64,000 bases of DNA from Polaribacter sp. GTDB taxonomy: Bacteria > Bacteroidota > Bacteroidia > Flavobacteriales > Flavobacteriaceae. Position 1 is the stretch's first letter. Each line of letters begins with the position of its first letter. Positions 44,223 through 52,356 of this stretch are shown piece after piece. A program made the position numbers and the translations under genes. The notes below the pieces were generated by a model, which did no database searches, was not told the origin of the DNA, and saw nothing but the letters and a program-made list of their open reading frames with translations. The DNA lies in NCBI GenBank assembly GCA_029250685.1, contig JAQXEU010000003.1, positions 1 through 64,000 of the forward strand, given 5' to 3'.

Positions 44223-44426
44223 ATGAAACTTCTTCTACTTACCTTCGGATTATTAGCTTTAGCAGTTGCAGGAATTGCCATTAAAATTTGGGCTAAAAAA
44301 GATGGAAAGTTCGCTGGAACTTGCGCCAGTCAAAACCCGATGTTAAACGAAACTGGAGAATCTTGTGGGTTTTGTGGCAAAACACCTGATCAGTTTGAAA
44401 CGTGTGCTGAACCAGAACACAACTAA
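44223..44426 (+). CDS. Small membrane-anchored cysteine-rich protein
   Basis: A 67-residue protein with one N-terminal helix (LLLTFGLLALAVAGIAIKIW) and a soluble tail with four cysteines (GTCASQNPML, SCGFCGKTPDQFETC). The architecture (short helix, basic patch, GxC and CxxC) recalls NqrM-type assembly factors for flavin/iron sites of Na+-NQR, but the spacing differs and no nqr genes are here. Metal or redox function is inference. It starts the group with the glycosyltransferase and sigma factor genes. Confidence 0.65.
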   Translation: MKLLLLTFGLLALAVAGIAIKIWAKKDGKFAGTCASQNPMLNETGESCGFCGKTPDQFETCAEPEHN

Positions 44427-44440
44427 TTGATTTTTATAAT

Positions 44441-45541
44441 ATGATTCTTACAGTTCTTTTCTACATTCTCGTAGCAACAACTGCTATTCAACTTATTTAT
44501 TTTTTGTGTTTTTCTTCAATTCTCTTTTTAAAAAAGAATAAAAAACCATTGGAACAAATTCCAGTTTCAGTAATAATTTGTGCAAAAAATGAAGAGAAAA
44601 ATTTACAACATTTTTTACCTAGTATCATCAATCAAAAGTATTCAAATTTTGAAATTGTTTTAATCAACGATGCTTCTTCAGATGACACTTTAGAAATAAT
44701 GAAATCTTTCAAAGTAAAATACGAAAACATTAAAATTGTAAACGTAAAAAACAATGAAGCTTTTTGGGGGAATAAAAAATATGCATTAACACTCGGAATT
44801 AAAGCTGCAACTAACGAGCATTTATTATTTACAGATGCAGATTGCAAGCCAGTTTCTAAGTACTGGATTGAAACGATTATTCAAAATTTCTCTAAAGAAA
44901 AAACAATTGTTTTGGGGTACGGAAAATATAAATTTGAAAAAACTTTTGTTAATTTATTAGTCCGATTTGAAACTTTATTGACTGCAATTCAATATTTTAG
45001 CTACGCAAAACTAAGGTCTCCTTATATGGGAGTTGGTAGAAATCTAGCATACACTAAAGAAGATTTTTTTAAAACAAACGGATTCATAAGTCATATTCAA
45101 ATACGTTCTGGTGATGATGATTTGTTTATCCAGGAAGCAGCCACAAAAACAAATACGGCCATTTCTTTAGACGTAAAAAGTTTTACAATTTCGAATCCTC
45201 CATTAACATTAGAAGAATGGTTTCGTCAAAAAAGAAGACATGTTTCTACAGCATCTTATTATAAATTCAATCATAAAGTTTTATTAGGATTGTATTTTAC
45301 CAGCAAATTATTGTTTTATCCAATAGCAATTATACTTTTATTTTTAATGAGCTGGCAAATTATTGCGCCAATCATTTTACTTTATTTTATTGGATTATTT
45401 ATTGTTTTCGGAATGTCTGCAAAGCGATTAAAAGAGAAAAAACTAGTTTTCTTTTTGCCTTTATTAGAAGTTTCTCTGCTTCTATTTCAATTTAGTATCT
45501 TTATCACAAATACTTTTTCAAAACCAACGCATTGGAAATAA
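44441..45541 (+). CDS. Family 2 glycosyltransferase, membrane-bound
   Basis: A 366-residue GT-A enzyme with an N-terminal membrane helix, a GT2 domain (VSVIICAKNEEKNL, FEIVLINDASSDDT, LLFTDADCKP as the DxD region, RSGDDDLF, and QKRRH as the QxxRW-like motif), and two or three C-terminal helices. It transfers a sugar from a nucleotide-sugar to a lipid or envelope glycan. Acceptor unknown. It overlaps the sigma factor gene by 10 bases. Confidence 0.9.
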   Translation: MILTVLFYILVATTAIQLIYFLCFSSILFLKKNKKPLEQIPVSVIICAKNEEKNLQHFLPSIINQKYSNFEIVLINDASSDDTLEIMKSFKVKYENIKIVNVKNNEAFWGNKKYALTLGIKAATNEHLLFTDADCKPVSKYWIETIIQNFSKEKTIVLGYGKYKFEKTFVNLLVRFETLLTAIQYFSYAKLRSPYMGVGRNLAYTKEDFFKTNGFISHIQIRSGDDDLFIQEAATKTNTAISLDVKSFTISNPPLTLEEWFRQKRRHVSTASYYKFNHKVLLGLYFTSKLLFYPIAIILLFLMSWQIIAPIILLYFIGLFIVFGMSAKRLKEKKLVFFLPLLEVSLLLFQFSIFITNTFSKPTHWK

Positions 45542-46095
45542 ACGGCGACGAATTACTACAAACCATACAAAAAGCAAAAGAAGGCAATCAACTTGCTTTT
45601 AATGTACTACTAGATAATTTTTGGAATAGCGTTCATAATTTTCAATTGAAAAGGCATCAAAACGAAAATGATGCAGAAGATATTACTATTCAAACTTTTT
45701 CTAAAGCTTTTGATAAAATCGACACTTTTGATGAGCAATATAAATTCAAAACTTGGCTAATTACCATTTCCAAAAACATCCATATTGATACGTTGCGAAA
45801 AAAGAAATCTTCCATTTTAGCAGAATCGTATAAAACAAAAAATGCTGAAGTTTACGAAGTTGCAGATAACAATCCAACACCAGAAGACAAGATAATTACA
45901 GAGCAAAACCTAGCCAAACTACTGAAGCACATTAAGCAATTAAAACCAAAATATCAAGAAGTAATTAATCTGCGCTATTTCCAAGAATTAAGTTATAAAG
46001 AAATCTCAGAACAAATTGAAGAACCAATGAATAATGTAAAAGTAAAATTATTACGCGCTCGAAAATTGCTTGCTGAGATTATAAAGAAATCTTAA
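45532..46095 (+). CDS. ECF-type RNA polymerase sigma factor
   Basis: A 187-residue sigma-70 family factor of the extracytoplasmic function group. Region 2 is seen around DAEDITIQTFSKAFDKIDTF…FKTWLITISKN. Region 4 is YQEVINLRYFQELSYKEISEQI … VKVKLLRARKLL. No anti-sigma gene is adjacent. The start is a TTG inside the end of the glycosyltransferase gene, implying translational coupling and joint expression of the two. Confidence 0.93.
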   Translation: MEINGDELLQTIQKAKEGNQLAFNVLLDNFWNSVHNFQLKRHQNENDAEDITIQTFSKAFDKIDTFDEQYKFKTWLITISKNIHIDTLRKKKSSILAESYKTKNAEVYEVADNNPTPEDKIITEQNLAKLLKHIKQLKPKYQEVINLRYFQELSYKEISEQIEEPMNNVKVKLLRARKLLAEIIKKS

Positions 46096-46096
46096 C

Positions 46097-47317
46097 ATGA
46101 AAAAATCATTCCTAAACTCTTTAGGTCCAGGTTTATTATTTGCAGGAGCAGCAATTGGTGTTTCGCATTTGGTACAATCTACGAAAGCTGGAGCAGAATT
46201 TGGATTTGGTTTATTGTGGGCATTATTGTTAGTACACTTATTTAAATATCCTTTTTTTCAATTTGGCCCACGTTATGCAGCGGCTACAGGAGAAACGCTT
46301 TTAGACGGATATAAAAAACTAGGAAAACCAGTACTAACAGCGTATTACATGATCAACTTTGCAACCATGTTTACCATACAAGCTGCTGTTACAATTGTTA
46401 CAGCTGGTTTAGCTTCTCAGTTATTTGGGCTTACAAACGACTTGGTTTTATGGTCAATTATCATCATTATAATTAGTGTTTTAATTCTAATTATCGGAAA
46501 GTATAAATTGCTTGACAATTTAATGAAATACATTATAATTTTATTGACATTAAGCACATTAACAGCTGTATTAATTGCACTTTACAGCAATAAAGAAACT
46601 TTCAATTTTACACAAATCATTCCAATAGGCTCCATAGAAATCACCTTTTTAATTGCTTTTTTAGGTTGGATGCCAGCACCGTTAGATATTTCTGTTTGGC
46701 ATTCAATTTGGACATTGGAAAAAGATAAAACCTCGAATACAAAGACAAAACCAACACAAGCTATTTTCGATTTTAATGTTGGTTATTTAGGAACACTATT
46801 CCTAGGTGTTTGTTTTGTGATTCTTGGCGCTTTAGTGATGTTTAATTCTGGAGAAACATTTTCGAACAGTGGTGGTGTTTTCGCATCACAATTAATAAAT
46901 TTATACACAGAAAATCTTGGTGAATATTCTTATATTTTAATTGCAGTCGCTGCGTTTACAACGATGTTTAGCACAACAATTACAACACTTGATGCATCGC
47001 CAAGAGCAATGGCAAAAACTGCCAATTTATTACTGGATAGGAAAACGAAATTTAATTATTGGTTTTGGATTCTATTTTTAGCATTTGGCACATTTATCAT
47101 TCTATATTTCTTTATGAGTAATATGGGGTTGTTAGTGAAAATTGCAACAATTTTATCATTCTTAACAGCTCCTTTTTACGCAATTCTAAATTACATTTTA
47201 ATCACAGGAAAACATACGCCAAAAGAGCATCAACCAAACATCTATTTAAAAGTATTGAGCTGGCTAGGAATTGTTTTTTTAACAGGATTTAGTGTTTGGT
47301 TTTTACTTAATTTATAA
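46097..47317 (+). CDS. Nramp-related transporter with non-canonical metal motifs
   Basis: A 406-residue protein with about 11 membrane helices and the Nramp fold pattern (SLGPGLLFAGAAIG … KAGAEFGFGLLWAL). In true Mn/Fe Nramp carriers helix 1 carries DPGN and helix 6 MPH. Here the same places read GVSH and MPAP (AFLGWMPAPLDIS). It therefore belongs to a divergent Nramp-related clade, and its substrate may not be Mn2+/Fe2+. It follows the sigma factor gene by one base, in the same transcript. Confidence 0.85.
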   Translation: MKKSFLNSLGPGLLFAGAAIGVSHLVQSTKAGAEFGFGLLWALLLVHLFKYPFFQFGPRYAAATGETLLDGYKKLGKPVLTAYYMINFATMFTIQAAVTIVTAGLASQLFGLTNDLVLWSIIIIIISVLILIIGKYKLLDNLMKYIIILLTLSTLTAVLIALYSNKETFNFTQIIPIGSIEITFLIAFLGWMPAPLDISVWHSIWTLEKDKTSNTKTKPTQAIFDFNVGYLGTLFLGVCFVILGALVMFNSGETFSNSGGVFASQLINLYTENLGEYSYILIAVAAFTTMFSTTITTLDASPRAMAKTANLLLDRKTKFNYWFWILFLAFGTFIILYFFMSNMGLLVKIATILSFLTAPFYAILNYILITGKHTPKEHQPNIYLKVLSWLGIVFLTGFSVWFLLNL

Positions 47318-47329
47318 TCCTTTTATTTG

Positions 47330-47337
47330 TAACTTTG
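47330..47337 (+). promoter_or_regulatory. Bacteroidota -7 promoter box of lipA
   Basis: TAACTTTG matches TAnnTTTG, 19 bases before the lipA ATG. Confidence 0.5.
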
Positions 47338-47356
47338 CACTTCAATTTATGTTAGC

Positions 47357-48226
47357 ATGATAAACGAACCAGCAATTATTCCAGAAAAAGTAAAAAAACC
47401 AAAATGGTTGCGTGTAAAATTACCTGTTGGTAAAAAATATACAGAGCTTCGTAGTTTGGTTGATAAGTATAAATTAAATACAATTTGTACAAGTGGAAGT
47501 TGCCCAAATATGGGAGAATGTTGGGGAGAAGGAACTGCTACGTTTATGATTCTAGGAAACATTTGCACACGTTCTTGCGGGTTCTGTGGTGTAAAAACCG
47601 GAAGACCAGAAACGGTTGAATGGGACGAGCCAGAAAAAGTTGCACGTTCAATTAAATTGATGAGCATTAAACATGCTGTTTTAACCTCTGTTGATAGAGA
47701 CGATTTAAAAGATGGTGGTTCTATTATTTGGGCAGAAACTGTAAATGCTGTTCGTAGAGCAAACCCAAAGACAACGTTGGAAACTTTAATTCCTGATTTT
47801 CAGGGAAACGAAAAACAAATTGACAGAATTATTAAAGTTGCTCCAGAAGTAGTTTCTCATAATATGGAAACTGTTAAAAGATTAACTAGAGAAGTTAGAA
47901 TTCAAGCTAAATACGAAAGAAGTTTAGGTGTCTTGAAATACTTAAAAGAAAACGGAATGCGAACTAAATCTGGAATTATGTTAGGTTTAGGAGAAAAGGA
48001 AGAAGAAGTAATTCAGACCATGAAAGATTTACGCAATGTTGGTTTAGATGTAATTACAATTGGACAGTATTTACAACCAAGTAAAAAACATTTACCTGTA
48101 AAAGAATTTATCACTCCAGAGCAATTTAAAAAATACGAAACTTTAGGTTTAGAAATGGGCTTTATGTATGTAGAAAGTGGCGCTTTAGTACGTTCTTCTT
48201 ACAAAGCACATAAGCACGCAAGGTAA
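47357..48226 (+). CDS. lipA: Lipoyl synthase
   Basis: A 289-residue radical SAM enzyme that inserts two sulfur atoms into protein-bound octanoyl groups, making lipoyl cofactor for enzymes such as pyruvate dehydrogenase. The auxiliary cluster ligands are in [13 protein letters not shown] and the radical SAM cluster in [23 protein letters not shown] and the C-terminal RSSYKA with the conserved Ser are family features. Length is typical. The lpd gene 9 kb away uses the cofactor. Confidence 0.97.
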   Translation: MINEPAIIPEKVKKPKWLRVKLPVGKKYTELRSLVDKYKLNTICTSGSCPNMGECWGEGTATFMILGNICTRSCGFCGVKTGRPETVEWDEPEKVARSIKLMSIKHAVLTSVDRDDLKDGGSIIWAETVNAVRRANPKTTLETLIPDFQGNEKQIDRIIKVAPEVVSHNMETVKRLTREVRIQAKYERSLGVLKYLKENGMRTKSGIMLGLGEKEEEVIQTMKDLRNVGLDVITIGQYLQPSKKHLPVKEFITPEQFKKYETLGLEMGFMYVESGALVRSSYKAHKHAR

Positions 48227-48244
48227 ATTCAATAAAAAATACAG

Positions 48245-48277
48245 AAAAGCTCACAATGTCTATTTGTGAGCTTTTTT
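48245..48277 (+). terminator. Intrinsic terminator of lipA
   Basis: The stem AAAAGCTCACAA / TTGTGAGCTTTT has a 7-base loop and a T run. It isolates lipA from the small RNA locus downstream. Confidence 0.9.
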
Positions 48278-48422
48278 ATTTTGACAACAATTCTAACCTT
48301 TCATTAAACTATTTTCAATAAAACTATTCAATACTTTAAATATTTCTTAATTATTTTCATTCAAATGTTAACAAAATGTAAAAATCACATTTATTTAACT
48401 TTTTTTCAAAGAAAAATACATT

Positions 48423-48439
48423 TTGGCACGCGGTTTGCA
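48423..48439 (+). promoter_or_regulatory. Sigma-54 (-24/-12) promoter
   Basis: TTGGCACGCGGTTTGCA matches the RpoN consensus (YTGGCACG-N4-TTGCW) at every key base. The invariant GG and GC doublets have the exact 12-base spacing. The start site is predicted at about 48450. Upstream, AAATGT at 48374-48379 and its inverse ACATTT at 48387-48392 (plus another AAATGT at 48363) could be an activator site (inference). No coding gene lies downstream in this direction; a terminator follows within 100 bases. Confidence 0.8.
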
Positions 48440-48449
48440 AATAGTGAAA

Positions 48450-48540
48450 TGAAAACAAATGTGAGAGACTTGTTTTCATTGTGTAAATTATTTGAATTAG
48501 TTGACAACAAAAAACCACTTCGCTTGAAGTGGTTTTTTTG
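48450..48540 (+). ncRNA. Candidate sigma-54-dependent small RNA, ~91 nt
   Basis: From the predicted start the transcript opens with a hairpin AATGAAAACAA / TTGTTTTCATT (48448-48458 with 48470-48480, 11 bp, loop ATGTGAGAGAC). An AU-rich unpaired stretch of about 30 nt follows. It ends in an intrinsic terminator AAAACCACTTC / GAAGTGGTTTT (48511-48536, GCTT loop) plus U tract. Promoter, structured 5' end, single-stranded middle and terminator form a complete sRNA unit. The overlapping 38-codon ORF from ATG 48449 runs through the terminator and is probably not real. Target unknown. Confidence 0.65.
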
Positions 48541-48561
48541 TTTTTATAAACTTAGTAATTA

Positions 48562-49920
48562 TTAGATTGCTTTAATAATATCATGCTTCGTAATAATACT
48601 GTGGCTTCCGTTTTCTAAATCTACTAATACAGCTTGATTTTCTTTTGTAATCAATTTAGAAACCTCTACAATAGAAGCAGACATTTTAACTACAGGATAT
48701 TTAGCGCCCATAACTTCTTTTATAGGTTTGTCTTGAATATCTGTATTTTGCAAATAACTTCTTAACAAATCTGTTTCATCCAAAGAACCAACAAATCCAT
48801 TTATATCTTCAACCGGAATTTGAGAAATTTTAAATTCTCTCATTCTTTCAATTGCGTGTGCAACCAATTCCTCAGTTTTCACAGCAACTAATGGTTTATC
48901 TGAATGATTTTTAATTAAATCTGCAGCAGTTGTAATTTTTTCTTCTAAAAAACCACGTTCACGCATCCATTCGTCATTAAACATTTTTCCAACATATCTA
49001 CTTCCGTGATCGTGAAATAACACAACAACAACATCCTCTTTTGTGAAATGCTCTTTTAGTTGCAATAATCCTTTAATTGCAGAACCCGCAGAATTTCCAA
49101 CAAAGATACCTTCTTCTTTAGCTATCTTTCTTGTATAAACTGCAGCGTCTTTATCTGTTACTTTGGTAAAACCATCAATCACGGAAAAGTCAACATTTTT
49201 TGGTAAAATATCTTCTCCAATTCCTTCTGTGATATAAGGGTAAATTTCATTCTCATCAAAAATTCCAGTTTCATGGTATTTTTTAAATACTGAACCATAC
49301 GTATCTATTCCCCAAACTTTAATATTAGGGTTTTGTTCTTTTAAATATTTAGCTGTTCCAGAAATCGTTCCACCAGTTCCTACACCAACAATAAAATGTG
49401 TGATTTTTCCATCAGTTTGTTCCCAAATCTCAGGTCCAGTTTGCTCATAATGCGTTAAAGCATTTGATGGATTATCATATTGATTTACATACCAAGAATT
49501 TGGAGTTTCTGCCCCTAACCTTTTAGAAACCGAATAATAAGAACGAGGATCATCTGGCTCTACGTTTGTTGGACAAACAACAACTTCTGCTCCAACTGCA
49601 CGTAAAATGTCCATTTTTTCTTTAGATTGTTTATCTGAAATCACAAAAATACATTTGTATCCTTTTATAATTGCAGCTAAAGCTAATCCCATTCCTGTAT
49701 TCCCAGAAGTTCCTTCGATAATTGTTCCACCAGGTTTTAATCTTCCATCTGCTTCTGCATCTTCAACCATCTTTAACGCCATTCTATCCTTAATAGAATT
49801 TCCTGGATTAAACGTTTCTACTTTTGCCAATACTAAAGCATCAACTTCTTTGGTTACAGAATTTAACTTTACTAAAGGTGTATTACCAATAGTTTCTAAT
49901 ATATTTTTTGCGTATTTCAT
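48562..49920 (-). CDS. PLP-dependent cystathionine beta-synthase / cysteine synthase with CBS domains
   Basis: A 452-residue fold-type II PLP enzyme. The PLP lysine is in PGNSIKDRMAL, the substrate loop in EGTSGNTGMGLA, and the phosphate-binding loop in GVGTGGTISGTA. From about residue 335 to the end a pair of CBS domains (VAHAIERMREFKISQIPV, SIITKHDIIKAI) is present, as in eukaryotic-type cystathionine beta-synthase. It condenses serine or O-acetylserine with a thiol. The ATG at 49920 is taken; the track Met two codons upstream is equally possible. Confidence 0.92.
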   Translation of the reverse strand: MKYAKNILETIGNTPLVKLNSVTKEVDALVLAKVETFNPGNSIKDRMALKMVEDAEADGRLKPGGTIIEGTSGNTGMGLALAAIIKGYKCIFVISDKQSKEKMDILRAVGAEVVVCPTNVEPDDPRSYYSVSKRLGAETPNSWYVNQYDNPSNALTHYEQTGPEIWEQTDGKITHFIVGVGTGGTISGTAKYLKEQNPNIKVWGIDTYGSVFKKYHETGIFDENEIYPYITEGIGEDILPKNVDFSVIDGFTKVTDKDAAVYTRKIAKEEGIFVGNSAGSAIKGLLQLKEHFTKEDVVVVLFHDHGSRYVGKMFNDEWMRERGFLEEKITTAADLIKNHSDKPLVAVKTEELVAHAIERMREFKISQIPVEDINGFVGSLDETDLLRSYLQNTDIQDKPIKEVMGAKYPVVKMSASIVEVSKLITKENQAVLVDLENGSHSIITKHDIIKAI

Positions 49921-49937
49921 TGTCAAATTTTAAAGTG

Positions 49938-49945
49938 CAAATTTA
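49938..49945 (-). promoter_or_regulatory. Bacteroidota -7 promoter box of the beta-synthase gene
   Basis: On the minus strand TAAATTTG fits TAnnTTTG, about 18 bases before the start. A second TAAATTTG copy lies just upstream. It overlaps the end of the permease gene. Confidence 0.45.
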
Positions 49946-51178
49946 TGCAAATTTAATTGACTTTACAGGGTTGATTTTAGTAATGATAACTGAAGGAATA
50001 ATTAACATTAAGAAACATAAAATTAAGGTTCCAATATTTAAAATTAATATAGTGAAAAGATGAATTGTAACAGGAACTGTTGAAACATAATATGTTGTTG
50101 GATCTAGTTTGATAAACCCAAACTGTTGTTGTAATACTAATAGTACAATTCCGATCAAATTTCCCCAGAACAACCCTTTTAATATAAGATACCCTGCATT
50201 GTATAAAAAGATTTTTCGGACACTCCAATTATCGCTTCCCAATGCTTTTAGAATTCCGACCATTTGTACTCTTTCTAAAATTAAAACGAGTAATGCAGTT
50301 ATCATGTTGATACTGGCAACTAAAATCATAATTCCAATAATAAACCACACATTATTATCAAACAACTCAATCCATTCAAAAATAAATGAATAATTTTCTA
50401 CAATTGTATTGCTGTTAAGCGTTGAACCAATCTCAGCATAAATCTCATTTCCTTTTTGTTCGATCTCATCAAAATCATCAATCAAAACTTCAAAACCTCC
50501 AATTTGATTCTCACTCCATTTATTAGAACGTTGTACTTCATTAATATCGCCAATAACCATGTTTTTATCAAACTGATTAAAGCCGGTATCATAAATTCCG
50601 ACAATAATTAATTTATATCTACTTGGTAATTTATTTTTGGTTGATTTTAAGAAGAAAACATTGATCGTATCGTTTAATTTTAAGTTCAATCTATTCAACA
50701 ACGTTCTAGATAATAATACATCTCTAACTCTTGTTTGATTAAAATTTGGCAATCTTCCTTCTACTAAATATTCTGTAAAAAAAGACCAATCGTAATCTGT
50801 AGAAACCCCTTTAAAAACGATGCCTTCAAAATCAGTTGCAGTTCTAATCAACCCTGCTTTATTCGCGAAAATCTGAACGTTTTTTATGCCTTTAATATTT
50901 TTAAACGCTGGATAGAAGTCTTGGTTTTTATCAATCGGATTTATAGAAACCTCAGAATTATTGTCATCATAATTTGTAATTTGAACATATCCTTTAAAAC
51001 CAGAAACTTTATCTCTAATTTTATGTTGCATTCCGCTACCAGTTGCAATAGAAATCATCATGATAATAATTCCCAATGCAATTGCAGTGATTGCAATTTT
51101 TATTATTGGAGATGAAATGCTATTTTTATACTCTTTACCAGCAATAATACGTTTAGCAATAAATAACTCGTAATTCAA
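49943..51178 (-). CDS. LolC/LolE-like FtsX-family ABC permease
   Basis: A 411-residue membrane permease: one N-terminal helix (IIKIAITAIALGIIIMMISIATG), a large periplasmic MacB-PCD-like domain (about 50-270), and three C-terminal helices in an FtsX domain (MILVASINMITALLVLILERVQMVGILKALG). LolCDE moves lipoproteins from the inner membrane toward the outer membrane, consistent with the many lipoproteins here. The TTG at 51178 gives the family-typical start NYELFIAKRI. The longer track start would lie inside the divergent namZ gene. No ATPase gene is adjacent. Confidence 0.87.
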   Translation of the reverse strand: MNYELFIAKRIIAGKEYKNSISSPIIKIAITAIALGIIIMMISIATGSGMQHKIRDKVSGFKGYVQITNYDDNNSEVSINPIDKNQDFYPAFKNIKGIKNVQIFANKAGLIRTATDFEGIVFKGVSTDYDWSFFTEYLVEGRLPNFNQTRVRDVLLSRTLLNRLNLKLNDTINVFFLKSTKNKLPSRYKLIIVGIYDTGFNQFDKNMVIGDINEVQRSNKWSENQIGGFEVLIDDFDEIEQKGNEIYAEIGSTLNSNTIVENYSFIFEWIELFDNNVWFIIGIMILVASINMITALLVLILERVQMVGILKALGSDNWSVRKIFLYNAGYLILKGLFWGNLIGIVLLVLQQQFGFIKLDPTTYYVSTVPVTIHLFTILILNIGTLILCFLMLIIPSVIITKINPVKSIKFA

Positions 51179-51182
51179 ATTT

Positions 51183-52355
51183 ATGATTCCATTAGTTCGT
51201 TTCAAAAATACATATTTAATCTTATTCTTAAGCATTTGTTTTGGCTTCACTTCTTGTGCGCAAAATGCAACTGAAATTAAAGTTTCAGCTGAGCAAACTG
51301 AATTATATCTCAATTTATTAAAAGGAAAAAACATTGCTGTTGTTGCGAATCAAACATCTGTTATTCATAAAACTCATTTAATTGATAGTTTACTTTCATT
51401 AAATGTTGGAATTAAAAAAGTATTTGCTCCAGAACATGGTTTTAGAGGAAAGGCAGATGCAGGTGAACATGTTGACGATGGCTTTGATACTAAAACGGGT
51501 TTACCCGTTTTTTCTTTACATGGAAAAAGTAAAAAACCTTCTGACGAACAATTAAAAGGAATAGATGTCATTGTTTTTGATATTCAAGATGTTGGCGCGC
51601 GTTTTTACACATACATTTCAACTTTACATTTTGTCATGGAAGCTGCTGCTGAAAACGGAATTCCGGTTATTGTTTTAGACAGACCAAATCCGAATGGGCA
51701 TTATGTTGATGGACCGGTTCTAGAAATGAAACATACAAGTTTTCTTGGAAAACATCCAGTTCCTTTAGTTTACGGAATGACCATTGGCGAATATGGGCAA
51801 ATGATAAACGGAGAGAAATGGTTGAAAAATGGCATTCAATGTGATTTAACGATTATTCCGTTGAAAAATTACACACATGATTCTGAGTATAGTCTAACTA
51901 TAAGACCATCACCAAATTTACCAAATGATAAATCTATAAACCTGTACCCAAGTTTAGGTTTTTTTGAAGGAACCATTATCAATGCAGGAAGAGGAACTGA
52001 ATTTCAATTTCAACGATATGGCGCTTCTTTTTTTCCGAAAAATAACTTCAGCTACACACCAATGCCAAATTTTGGATCTAAATACCCAAAACAGAAAGGG
52101 AAATTGTGTTATGGTGTAGATTTAAGGAACATAAAAAAACTAAGTGCTATCAACTTAGAATGGTTAATTGAAGCATATCAAAAAACGCCCAAAACAGAAA
52201 AATTCTTTGGAAACACATTTACAATTCATGCTGGAAATACAAAATTGCAGCAAAAAATTGAGGAAGGTTTAAGCGCTAAAGAAATTAGAAAAACTTGGCA
52301 AAAAGATTTGTCAAAGTTTAAAAAAATCAGAAAAAATTATTTAATATACAACTAA
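51183..52355 (+). CDS. namZ: Exo-beta-N-acetylmuramidase NamZ family (DUF1343, GH171), lipoprotein
   Basis: A 390-residue lipoprotein (signal FLSICFGFTSC). The DUF1343 domain shows VVANQTSV, FAPEHGFRGKADAGEHV, VFDIQDVGARFYTYISTLH, VLDRPNPNG and NAGRGTEFQFQRYGA. NamZ releases terminal MurNAc from peptidoglycan fragments in Bacillus and Bacteroidota. The next gene is a beta-lactamase-fold serine hydrolase one base later, as AmiE lies near NamZ in Bacillus subtilis. This points to muropeptide recycling. It is divergent from the permease with only 4 bases between start codons. Confidence 0.88.
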   Translation: MIPLVRFKNTYLILFLSICFGFTSCAQNATEIKVSAEQTELYLNLLKGKNIAVVANQTSVIHKTHLIDSLLSLNVGIKKVFAPEHGFRGKADAGEHVDDGFDTKTGLPVFSLHGKSKKPSDEQLKGIDVIVFDIQDVGARFYTYISTLHFVMEAAAENGIPVIVLDRPNPNGHYVDGPVLEMKHTSFLGKHPVPLVYGMTIGEYGQMINGEKWLKNGIQCDLTIIPLKNYTHDSEYSLTIRPSPNLPNDKSINLYPSLGFFEGTIINAGRGTEFQFQRYGASFFPKNNFSYTPMPNFGSKYPKQKGKLCYGVDLRNIKKLSAINLEWLIEAYQKTPKTEKFFGNTFTIHAGNTKLQQKIEEGLSAKEIRKTWQKDLSKFKKIRKNYLIYN

Positions 52356-52356
52356 C

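Noticed and set aside
48501-48506. TTGACA as a sigma-70 -35 box
   Set aside because: Bacteroidota primary promoters use TTTG/TAnnTTTG, and the hexamer lies inside the predicted sRNA just before its terminator.
48365-48565. 66-residue ORF across the sRNA locus
   Set aside because: It spans the sigma-54 promoter, the hairpin and the terminator, has a biased low-complexity composition and no homology I recognise. The non-coding reading explains the region better.
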